A stretch of 64,000 bases of DNA. Source: Peptoclostridium sp965368085 (lineage in GTDB: Bacteria > Bacillota > Clostridia > Peptostreptococcales > Peptostreptococcaceae). A program made the position numbers and the translations under genes. Position 1 is the stretch's first letter. The number at the start of each line of letters is the position of its first letter. The DNA is taken from positions 62,001 through 126,000 of the forward strand of contig CBDULP010000001.1 of the NCBI GenBank assembly GCA_965368085.1. Direction: 5' to 3'. Shown in pieces: positions 27,023-34,700 of the stretch. The notes under the pieces are model-generated. The model searched no databases. It was not told where the DNA came from and was given only the letters and a program-made list of their open reading frames with translations.

Positions 27023-27928
27023 TTATTCAGTTACAAGCTTAAGGTCTACTGGTATGAAGTTTTCAACAGTTTCTCCAGCTATTATCTTTCCTGCAGTCTC
27101 AACGCCAAGCGCTCCTATCATGTCTGGCTGCTGAGCTACAGTTGCTGCAAGCTTTCCTTCTTTAACCGAGTTGACCGCATCCTCAGTTGCATCAAATCCT
27201 ACAACCATTATATCTCTTCCGCTCGCCTCTACAGCCTGAAGCGCTCCTAGAGCCATCTCGTCATTGTGGGCAAATACAGCGTCGATCTCTGGCTGAGCCT
27301 GAAGTATGTTTTCCATTACCTCAAGTCCCTTTGTCCTATCAAAATCTGCAACCTGATGTGCAACAACTTCAAAACCTTCTTTTCCCTCTATTGCCTCATT
27401 GAATCCCTGACCCCTGTCTCTTGCCGCTGAAGTTCCAGCTATTCCTTCAAGTTCAACAAGCTTTGCACCTTCTGCAAACTTCTCAACTATGAATTCTCCA
27501 GCCATCTTTCCACCTGCAACATTGTCTGACGCTATGTGGCATACAACATCTCCGCCGTTTGAAGCTCTGTCAAGAGTAACTACCGGGATGTTCGCCGCAT
27601 TTGCAGCCTTAACCGAGTTTACAACTGCATCTGAATCAGTAGGGTTTATAAGTATTGCCGAAACACCTCTAGTTACAAGGTCTTCAACGTTTGCTATCTC
27701 TTTTGAAGGATCATTTTGTGAATCAAGAACTATAAGCTCATATCCAAGTTCCTCAGCCTTGCTCTTTGCTCCCTCTTGAAGAGTAACAAAGAATGGGTTG
27801 TTAAGAGTCGATACTACAAGACCTATCTTTTGGGCGCCTTCTGTTGGTGCTTCCTCTTTAGCTCCGCAGCCAGCAAGAGCTCCAATTACAAGAACAAGTG
27901 ACATTAAAATCGAAATCAATTTCTTCAT
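27023..27928 (-). CDS. rbsB: Ribose ABC transporter substrate-binding lipoprotein
   Basis: The sugar-binding lipoprotein of the ribose importer. From the ATG at 27928 (AGGAGG 8 bases upstream) it has 301 residues, a signal peptide with lipobox ALAGCGA, and a periplasmic-binding-protein-1 fold: GLVVSTLNNPFFVTLQEGAK, NPTDSDAV, TLDRASNGG, and AHNDEMALGALQA. These are sugar-contact segments of RbsB. It is the last gene of the rbs operon. The longer frame to 27973 has no ribosome site. Confidence 0.95.
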   Translation of the reverse strand: MKKLISILMSLVLVIGALAGCGAKEEAPTEGAQKIGLVVSTLNNPFFVTLQEGAKSKAEELGYELIVLDSQNDPSKEIANVEDLVTRGVSAILINPTDSDAVVNSVKAANAANIPVVTLDRASNGGDVVCHIASDNVAGGKMAGEFIVEKFAEGAKLVELEGIAGTSAARDRGQGFNEAIEGKEGFEVVAHQVADFDRTKGLEVMENILQAQPEIDAVFAHNDEMALGALQAVEASGRDIMVVGFDATEDAVNSVKEGKLAATVAQQPDMIGALGVETAGKIIAGETVENFIPVDLKLVTE

Positions 27929-27986
27929 GTGTAAATCCTCCTTTAATTTTATATATTTATATTTGCCGAACATCCGGCGTGAAACC

Positions 27987-28919
27987 TTATTTGCTTTTCT
28001 TGTCTATAAGAACAGCTGCCAGTATTACCATACCCTTTATCATCATCTGGTAATAAGATGACACATCCATAAGATTAAGAGCATTTCCAAGTATTCCTAT
28101 TATAAGAGCTCCTATGACAGTTCCCATTATACTCCCAGCTCCACCTGTAAGGCTTGTCCCTCCAAGCACTACCGCCGCTATTGCATCAAGCTCATAACCT
28201 GTCCCCGCAGTAGGCTGGGCAGATGAAAGTCTCGCTGTTATTATTATCCCCGCAAGTGCGGCCATTAAACCACTTATTGCATAAACATATATTTTTATCT
28301 TGTCAGTATTAAGTCCCGAAAGTCTTGAAGCCTCTTCATTCCCACCAAGCGCGTATACATATCTTCCAAGTCTTGTCTGTGTAAGCACATAAAATCCAAG
28401 TGCAAATACTGCGATCATTATATATATCGGTACAGGAATCTTCATGAAATATCCTGCCCCTATGCTGCTGAATGCCTCATATCCCTTCGTACCAGTAAAT
28501 GTTATAGGCTTTCCCTTTGTAAATACAAGAGTCGCTCCCCTTAGTATTGTCATAGTTGCAAGTGTTGCAATAAAAGGCTGTACCTTTCCCTTGCTTATTA
28601 CAATTCCACTGCACATGCCTGAAACAGCTCCAACAAGCAAAGTGATAGCCACGACAACAACTATGTTTACATCAGCTGAAAGAAGGCTTGCACATACTGC
28701 GCCTGTAAATGCAAGTATCGATCCAACAGAAAGGTCTATACCTCCCGTGAGTATTACAAATGTCATTCCAGCTGCTATAACAGAATTTATAGAAGTCTGT
28801 CTGAATACATTCAGCATATTGGGCCAAGTCAAAAATCTCGGATTTAAAATTGAAATTATTATTGTAAAAATTAAAAGTCCTATTACCGATTTGAATTTCA
28901 TTAGCATCTGCTTATTCAT
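27987..28919 (-). CDS. rbsC: Ribose ABC transporter permease
   Basis: The membrane subunit of the ribose importer, about 310 residues with eight to ten helices. Typical segments are NMLNVFRQTSINSVIAAGMTFVILTGGIDLSVGS and the cytoplasmic loop NEEASRLSGLNTDKIKIYVY that contacts RbsA. The ATG at 28919 overlaps the rbsA stop codon as TAATG; the upstream extension to 28949 would lie inside rbsA and is rejected. Confidence 0.95.
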   Translation of the reverse strand: MNKQMLMKFKSVIGLLIFTIIISILNPRFLTWPNMLNVFRQTSINSVIAAGMTFVILTGGIDLSVGSILAFTGAVCASLLSADVNIVVVVAITLLVGAVSGMCSGIVISKGKVQPFIATLATMTILRGATLVFTKGKPITFTGTKGYEAFSSIGAGYFMKIPVPIYIMIAVFALGFYVLTQTRLGRYVYALGGNEEASRLSGLNTDKIKIYVYAISGLMAALAGIIITARLSSAQPTAGTGYELDAIAAVVLGGTSLTGGAGSIMGTVIGALIIGILGNALNLMDVSSYYQMMIKGMVILAAVLIDKKSK

Positions 28920-30418
28920 TAGTGTTCCTCCTCTATTCCAACAGCGCACTTCATTATGCCGTCCTGTGTTGCCTCTTCTCTGCTGAATTCGCCTGTTATT
29001 TTTCCATCATGAAGAACTAATATTCTATCACTCATCCCCATTATTTCAGGCATTTCAGATGATATCATTATTATGCTCATTCCATCTTTTTTGAAAAGAT
29101 TTATAAGTTCATATATCTCCTTTTTGGCCCCTACATCGACTCCCCTTGTAGGTTCGTCCAGTATGAGTATGTTAGGCTTTGTCATAAGACACTTTGCTAT
29201 TGAAACCTTCTGCTGGTTTCCTCCGCTCAGATTTTTGACCTGCTGCTTTATTCCAGGTGTTTTGATGTTGAGCTTATCTACATAATCTTTGACGAGCTCC
29301 TCTTCAATTTTCTTATCTATATTGAGTAAAAACCCCTTGAGTTCGTCCAGTGAAGAAAGGCTCATGTTGTCTCTCACCGACAGCCCCAATACAAGACCTT
29401 CGTTTTTCCTGTCTTCAGAAACATACGCAATCCCATGCCTAAGTGCATCTGACGGAGATTTTATAGAAATCTTTTCGCCATTCACATATATGTCCCCCTG
29501 ATCGCGCTTTATGTATCCAAATATGGTCTTTCCAAGTTCAGTTCTTCCCGCTCCCATAAGTCCGGCTATTCCTACTATTTCACCTTTTCCAACCTCAAAA
29601 CTTACATCTTTTACATACTTGTTTTTGAGGCAGCTTATTTTTAGCACCGTTTCTCCTTTTTCAACTTCCACTCTCGGAAACTGTTCGCTTAGCTTTCTTC
29701 CAACCATCATCTCTATAAGTCCATCTTCATCTATATGGGCAACACTTTCTTCGCCGACATACTTCCCGTCCCTTAAAACACTCACCCTGTCACAGACCTC
29801 GAATATCTCCCCAAGCCTGTGTGATATATATATTATCGCCTTGTTTTCAGCTTTCAGCTCATTTATTACCTTAAAGAGGCTTTTAGTCTCTTTGTCCGTA
29901 AGCGCATCAGTAGGCTCATCCATTATTATTATGCTCGCATTGAGAGAAAGCGCCTTTGCTATTTCAACCATCTGTCTTTGACCCATGCTAAGGTTGCCCA
30001 AAAGCTCTTTGGGGTCTTTATTTATATTCAGCTTTTTGAGGAGGCTGCCTGCACTTTCATTCATCTTTTTCCAGTCTATATTTCCAAATCTTGTAATAGG
30101 CTCTCTTCCTATGAATATATTCTCCGCTATGCTAAGATGCGGTATCAAATTGAGTTCCTGGTGTATTATAGCTATTCCAATATCCTGTGCATGCTTTGTA
30201 TCCTTTATTGACAGGGGCTTTCCCTCCCAGAGTATCTCTCCCGCATTTTTTGAGTAAACACCACTCATTATCTTCATGAGTGTGGATTTTCCAGCTCCAT
30301 TTTCCCCAAGAAGCGCAAGCACTTCTCCTTCGAAAACCTTAATATCCACATTATCGAGTGCCTTTACCCCCGGGAACTCTTTTGAAATGCCTTTCATCTC
30401 CAAAATAGGTTTTTTCAT
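28919..30418 (-). CDS. rbsA: Ribose ABC transporter ATP-binding protein
   Basis: A fused tandem ATPase of 499 residues, as usual for sugar importers of the CUT2 class. The first half has Walker A GENGAGKST, signature LSMGQRQMVEIAKA and Walker B IIMDEPTDALT. The second half has a degenerate Walker A (GLMGAGRTE), signature LSGGNQQKVSIAK and LILDEPTRGVD. Both halves together energise ribose uptake through RbsC. Confidence 0.96.
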   Translation of the reverse strand: MKKPILEMKGISKEFPGVKALDNVDIKVFEGEVLALLGENGAGKSTLMKIMSGVYSKNAGEILWEGKPLSIKDTKHAQDIGIAIIHQELNLIPHLSIAENIFIGREPITRFGNIDWKKMNESAGSLLKKLNINKDPKELLGNLSMGQRQMVEIAKALSLNASIIIMDEPTDALTDKETKSLFKVINELKAENKAIIYISHRLGEIFEVCDRVSVLRDGKYVGEESVAHIDEDGLIEMMVGRKLSEQFPRVEVEKGETVLKISCLKNKYVKDVSFEVGKGEIVGIAGLMGAGRTELGKTIFGYIKRDQGDIYVNGEKISIKSPSDALRHGIAYVSEDRKNEGLVLGLSVRDNMSLSSLDELKGFLLNIDKKIEEELVKDYVDKLNIKTPGIKQQVKNLSGGNQQKVSIAKCLMTKPNILILDEPTRGVDVGAKKEIYELINLFKKDGMSIIMISSEMPEIMGMSDRILVLHDGKITGEFSREEATQDGIMKCAVGIEEEH

Positions 30419-30431
30419 CTTTTAACCACTC

Positions 30432-30839
30432 CTAAAAAACTACTCCTGATTTTAATATCACATTCGCATACGGCGTACATTCTCCAGTTCTTACAACCGC
30501 TTTCGAATCCCCTGTAAGCCCTTTAAATTTATCATGGGAAACAGTCTTTATGGTTATCCCAGGATTTGAAGCCTTTAAAATATCCATAAGCTGGGCATGC
30601 ACATTGGGATTGTTTTCATGTATTTCCTCTGCAATTATAGCCTCTTCCACCTGAAGCTCCGAAAGAACCGCATTCACAGTTTGAATGAATGTTGGCACGC
30701 CTTGGACAAGGGCGAGATCTATTCTTCCCGTTCCTTCTGGAATCGGAAGTCCGCAATCCCCTATTGTAAGCATGTCAGTGTGTCCCATAGTCGATATGAC
30801 ATGAGATATATGAGAATTTAAAAGTCCTGTTTTTTTCAA
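30432..30839 (-). CDS. rbsD: D-ribose pyranase
   Basis: RbsD interconverts the pyranose and furanose forms of ribose so that RbsK receives the right isomer. The 135 residues have the family marks HISHVISTMGHTD (catalytic histidine) near the N-terminus, IGDCGLPIP, and the C-terminal VRTGECTPYANVIL. The start is TTG at 30839 with GGAG 9 bases upstream. It lies between rbsK and rbsA. Confidence 0.95.
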   Translation of the reverse strand: MKKTGLLNSHISHVISTMGHTDMLTIGDCGLPIPEGTGRIDLALVQGVPTFIQTVNAVLSELQVEEAIIAEEIHENNPNVHAQLMDILKASNPGITIKTVSHDKFKGLTGDSKAVVRTGECTPYANVILKSGVVF

Positions 30840-30861
30840 AGCAATTCACTCCTTGTCAAAA

Positions 30862-31764
30862 TTAAAGCCCTATTTCGTCCATGTGCGGAAGCGAACTTTG
30901 GGCTCCTTCCCTTGTTACTGTAACCGCTGCCACCTTTGTGGCAAATCCTATGGCTTCGTCCATTTTCATGCCTTTTGCGATAGATGAGGCAACGCCTGCA
31001 ATAAAACTGTCTCCTGCCGCTGTAGTGTCAACAGCTTCAACCTTTATTGCATCGTATTTATTGCAAAAACCCTCTCCAAGGTGCATGCAGCCCTTTTCGC
31101 CAAGAGTCACTATTATCTCCCTGACTCCCTTTCGCATGAGTGACTTTGCGGCCAGCTTCACTTCATTTTCATCTTTTGTGCTCATTTTGCTTATAAGCTC
31201 AAGTTCAGTTTCATTTGGAACAAGCAGATCCACATTTTTTATTATTTCATCGCCCAGCGGCCTTGCCGGAGCTGGATTAAGTATTGTATATTTTCCAAGA
31301 TCTTTCGAAATCTCAAGAGCATGCCTTACTGATTCTTCCGGGATTTCAAGCTGCAGCACTACTATGTCAGCAGACTCTATCTTGTCTATGTTCGAATCTA
31401 TGAATTCCTTTGTGACACTGAAATTCGCACCTGAATTTACAATTATTGAATTGTTTGCGTTTTCATCCACCGTTATAATTGCAATTCCAGTTGACGTCCC
31501 GCTTTCAATATGTACGCCCTCAGTATTTATATTGTCATTTTCAAGGCCCTTTTTTAGCTCTCTGCCAAATGCATCGTCACCGACCTTGCCGATCATTGAA
31601 ACATCCGATCCAAGCCTTGCCATTGCAACTGCCTGGTTCGCCCCCTTGCCTCCCGGTATTTGTGAAAAGCCCTTTCCAAGCACAGTTTCCCCTACCTGGG
31701 GCATGTTTTCAACCTTGGACACAAGATCCATATTTATACTTCCTATAACTACTATTTTAGACAT
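30862..31764 (-). CDS. rbsK: Ribokinase
   Basis: It phosphorylates D-ribose at O5. PfkB-family motifs are GSINMDLVSKV at the start, the GGKGANQAVAMARLG ribose-binding motif near 38-52, and the C-terminal catalytic DTTAAGDSFIAG with the base aspartate. The ATG at 31764 follows GGAG by 7 bases (300 residues); an in-frame GTG six bases upstream lies too close. It is the second gene of the rbs operon. Confidence 0.96.
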   Translation of the reverse strand: MSKIVVIGSINMDLVSKVENMPQVGETVLGKGFSQIPGGKGANQAVAMARLGSDVSMIGKVGDDAFGRELKKGLENDNINTEGVHIESGTSTGIAIITVDENANNSIIVNSGANFSVTKEFIDSNIDKIESADIVVLQLEIPEESVRHALEISKDLGKYTILNPAPARPLGDEIIKNVDLLVPNETELELISKMSTKDENEVKLAAKSLMRKGVREIIVTLGEKGCMHLGEGFCNKYDAIKVEAVDTTAAGDSFIAGVASSIAKGMKMDEAIGFATKVAAVTVTREGAQSSLPHMDEIGL

Positions 31765-31776
31765 GTACACACTCCT

Positions 31777-32790
31777 CTATTTCTTCTTTACCGACTCTCT
31801 TTGAACTATATCGGGCTGAAGCACGAGTCTTTTTTGCTCTATCTTTTTGCCTTGAAGTATATCTATGAGCATTTCTACCGCCCTATAGCCCATTTCGTAT
31901 TTCGGCTGCCTTATTGTTGTAAGTTCAGGCTCTATCATGCTTGATACGTATATATCGTCAAACCCCACTACCGATATGTCCCGTGGTATTTGAATGCCTT
32001 TCCCCTTGAAACTTTTTATAGCTCCTATCGCAATAAGATCGTTGCCGCAAAAAACCCCGTCGAAATCAAGCTTCATATCCACGGCGATCTCTGCTGCTTC
32101 ATATCCCCAACTTTCATTGAATTCCCCTTCAAGAAGCAGATTTTGGTCAAACTCTATATTATGTTTTTCAAGCGCAGTTTTATATCCTTCTAGTCTTTCA
32201 AATGAAGCCTTGTTTGTAAGAGGCCCTGAAATGAAAAGTATCTTTTCCATGCCATTTGAAATCATGTGTTCAACGCCAATACACGCGCCCTTCAAATTGT
32301 CCGTTACAACCCTTCCCTTTATACATTTCATGTCTATGTCAATATCTCTGTCTACAAGTATTATAGGCATTGAAGTATCCGTTATTTTTTCAAAGTGGTC
32401 TTCTCGTTTTGAAGAAACGGCTATTATTATTCCATCGACCATTTTTTCGCTGAGAACCTTAAGATATTCATCTTCCTTTGAAAGGTTGTTGTCTGCATTG
32501 CAAAATATTATTGTATAGCCGGCCTTGCTGGCCATGTCTTCAGCTCCCCTTGCCAGTTCGGGGAAAAAGGGATTTCGAATATCAGGTATTATGAGTCCTA
32601 TTGTGTTCGTCCTCTTGGTTACAAGGCTCCTTGCAACAACGCTTGGAGTATAATTATGCTCTTTCATTATTTTTTTTATTCTGTCCTTCGTTGCCTCGCT
32701 TATGCTCTCGTCCTTGCCGTTCATAACTTTTGACACGGTGGTTGTCGACACTCCTGCCAGTTTTGCAATATCTTTAATTGTCATCTTCAT
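31777..32790 (-). CDS. rbsR: LacI-family ribose operon repressor
   Basis: An N-terminal helix-turn-helix (TIKDIAKLAGVSTTTVSKVMNG) with hinge helix is followed by a periplasmic-binding-like sensor domain, 337 residues. Its place as first gene of the rbs operon and the operator-like repeats before it identify it as RbsR. Ribose or a ribose phosphate is the expected inducer. The ATG at 32790 follows GGGTG by 6 bases. Confidence 0.92.
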   Translation of the reverse strand: MKMTIKDIAKLAGVSTTTVSKVMNGKDESISEATKDRIKKIMKEHNYTPSVVARSLVTKRTNTIGLIIPDIRNPFFPELARGAEDMASKAGYTIIFCNADNNLSKEDEYLKVLSEKMVDGIIIAVSSKREDHFEKITDTSMPIILVDRDIDIDMKCIKGRVVTDNLKGACIGVEHMISNGMEKILFISGPLTNKASFERLEGYKTALEKHNIEFDQNLLLEGEFNESWGYEAAEIAVDMKLDFDGVFCGNDLIAIGAIKSFKGKGIQIPRDISVVGFDDIYVSSMIEPELTTIRQPKYEMGYRAVEMLIDILQGKKIEQKRLVLQPDIVQRESVKKK

Positions 32791-32831
32791 ATATATCACC
32801 CTACTTCATTCAATGTACTATGCAAAATCTA

Positions 32832-32858
32832 GGTAACCGGTTTACTAAAACGTTTACC
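32832..32858 (-). promoter_or_regulatory. Candidate LacI-type operators of the rbs operon
   Basis: Two adjacent near-palindromes, GTAACCGGTTTAC (32833-32845) and TAAAACGTTTAC (32846-32857), lie about 45-60 bases before the rbsR start. The second has the central CG and AAACGTTT core of LacI-family sites (RbsR or CcpA); the first has a CCGG centre. Autoregulation by RbsR is the simplest reading. Confidence 0.6.
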
Positions 32859-33001
32859 CAAATAGCTTAACACCTTTTTAATTTTTTTTCAATAAAATTT
32901 TACGTATTTTTCACATACTATATACTTATAATATACTTTTTATATCTACTTTAATCATATTTAAACATAAAAACGCCATATATTCCAGATTAATGACGCA
33001 T

Positions 33002-33049
33002 AAAAAAGCAGCTTTCGGGGATAAATTTTCCTAGAAAGCTGCTTTTTGC
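33002..33049 (-). terminator. Intrinsic terminator after the MOSC gene
   Basis: AAAAAAGCAGCTTTC pairs with GAAAGCTGCTTTTT around an 18-base loop. T-runs flank both sides; it ends the minus-strand MOSC gene 25 bases after its stop codon. Confidence 0.88.
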
Positions 33050-33073
33050 TTTTACAGATTTGAACTATACGCG

Positions 33074-33499
33074 CTATTTTCGTGAAAGTACGACTACATC
33101 GTCACCAATTTGGATCTTTCCGCCTTTTACAACTTCCCCAAATCGTCCTTGCCTGCTCACTATGTACGGCCTCCCATGCTCCTTGAATTCGTCCTTGCCT
33201 ATGTGCATTATCATTATGGTAGCTTCTCCTATTTTACACAGGCTGCCTACAGAAAGTTCATTCAGATCAACGCCGCTTATTGTTATGTTTTCAGTGTATC
33301 CACCGCTTAGTACATCCTCCCTTTTGTCGTCCGGAACCAATTCCAGAGCCTCAACCGGAAATACACTTACCTGCCTGCTCCAACGCCCTGCATGGGCATC
33401 ACCCTTAATACCCCAGTCTTTCACTGCAACTGCTCTTTGCACGCTGCTTTTTTCCGTCCCCTTTTCACTACTTATGTTTATTGACAATACCTCTCCCAC
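33074..33499 (-). CDS. MOSC domain protein
   Basis: A 141-residue stand-alone MOSC (molybdenum cofactor sulfurase C-terminal-like) domain. Family marks are GIKGDAHAGRWSRQVSVFP and the end segment GRFGEVVKGGKIQIGDDV. Such small MOSC proteins are thought to handle sulfur or molybdenum cofactor parts. The conserved cysteine expected in many MOSC proteins is seen only at SLCKIGEA. The start is GTG with GGGGGA 7 bases upstream. It is 27 bases after the DUF188 gene. Confidence 0.85.
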   Translation of the reverse strand: MGEVLSINISSEKGTEKSSVQRAVAVKDWGIKGDAHAGRWSRQVSVFPVEALELVPDDKREDVLSGGYTENITISGVDLNELSVGSLCKIGEATIMIMHIGKDEFKEHGRPYIVSRQGRFGEVVKGGKIQIGDDVVVLSRK

Positions 33500-33526
33500 A
33501 AAAATTCCCCCTTGTATTTTATTTGT

Positions 33527-33964
33527 TTACAGCATGCTCTTTACAAGCTCTTTGAATTTAAGTTCAAACATCTTGTCATCCTCTTTGCTTCTTTTAGGAG
33601 TCTTTGAATATTTCTTGTGCTTTTTTCTCATCTGCTGGTTCATATGCCTTTTCATAAGAAGCCCTTCTATGTTCTCATCGGTATATACCCAGCCGTTTTG
33701 GTTTATTGCCGCAGCTTTTTTTGCAAGTGCCAGCGCAGCCACCCCGTAGTCCTGAGTAACAACTATGTCTCCGCTACCCGTGTTGTTTATGAGCGCTATA
33801 TCTGCAACATCTTTGCCCTTTTCAACTGTTATTATCTTTGCATAGTCATCATATATCTCGTGGCAGACATTCTTGACCATTACAAGTTCCACGCCGTATT
33901 CCTTAGCCACTTTAAGTATTATGTCCTTTACAGGACACCCGTCTGCATCAACCAGTATCTTCAT
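33527..33964 (-). CDS. YaiI/YqxD (DUF188) family protein
   Basis: A 145-residue protein of the UPF0178 family with a PIN-like nuclease fold. The start KILVDADGCPVKDII and the later VTQDYGVAALALAKKAA contain the conserved acidic residues. Its function is not known; a nuclease role is inferred from fold only. GGGGAA precedes the ATG. Confidence 0.88.
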   Translation of the reverse strand: MKILVDADGCPVKDIILKVAKEYGVELVMVKNVCHEIYDDYAKIITVEKGKDVADIALINNTGSGDIVVTQDYGVAALALAKKAAAINQNGWVYTDENIEGLLMKRHMNQQMRKKHKKYSKTPKRSKEDDKMFELKFKELVKSML

Positions 33965-34047
33965 ATGTTCCCCTTTTTATGCTTGATTTTTTCACATATA
34001 TAATAGTATAACCTGTTTTTATTTTCTGTGAAACAGACTCTTTTATT

Positions 34048-34481
34048 CTATTTTTGCACTATATAAAACACATAGCCATACCAGCTTGAATATTTTCTGT
34101 GAAGCTCAATCTCAATTTTTTCCTGCTCAAGCATTTCTACTGCGCGATTGTCATTCCTGTATTTTTCATTGAGCATTCCCAGCCTCTTTTCAAGTGGATT
34201 ATAGTAGTCTTTCCACCAAGCCTCTTCCGGCAGTGTGAAGTGCTCAATGACTTTATAGCCACATTTTTCAATAAGCGCTATATTCTCGCCTATGTCTTTA
34301 ATTGCAGGATAGCCTTCATCCCAAAACTGCTGAAGCTCTTTGGGTCTGTCTTTCCTGAGCCATGAAACTTCTGTAAAAGCCATATATCCTCCAGACTTTA
34401 AAAACTGCTTCCAATATTTCAGCCCATTTTCAACTCCAATTATGTAAATTGAACCTTCAGCCCATATCAAGATTTATCCAT
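34048..34481 (-). pseudogene. SAM-dependent methyltransferase remnant, 5' deletion
   Basis: The readable part (MIWAEGSIYIIGVENGLKYW onward, 140 residues) corresponds to the second half of a class I methyltransferase of about 255 residues: IWAEG is motif III-like, and the helical C-terminal cap follows. The N-terminal SAM-binding motif DxGxGxG is absent. At 34481 an orphan ATG with perfect AGGAGG (34487-34492) opens a frame ATG-GAT-AAA-TCT-TGA that stops at once and is one base out of phase with the remnant. This is what an internal deletion joining the first four codons to mid-gene would leave. Confidence 0.78.
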
Positions 34482-34617
34482 TTTGTCCTCCTGATATTGA
34501 ATTTTCCGTAAAACCCAATAATACAAAAATCAACCATACGTAATTTTTTATTTCCATAAACTCTAAATCTTAAAGACTAACCAAGCTTGAGATTGCTATA
34601 TCTTTCTATTACTCAAT

Positions 34618-34673
34618 AAATAAAATCCCGCCAGTACTATTATTCATATACTGGCGGGATTTTATTTATTTTC
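34618..34673 (-). terminator. Intrinsic terminator after the first C1 peptidase gene
   Basis: AAATAAAATCCCGCCAGTA and TACTGGCGGGATTTTATTT form a perfect stem of about 19 pairs with a short loop; T-runs on both strands. Confidence 0.9.
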
Positions 34674-34700
34674 TGGGCCTTTGATATTTCCTGAATCTTT

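Noticed and set aside
30881..31804. Long plus-strand open frame opposite rbsK
   Set aside because: It is the antisense of ribokinase, low-complexity Ser/Phe/Pro-rich, and has no ribosome site.
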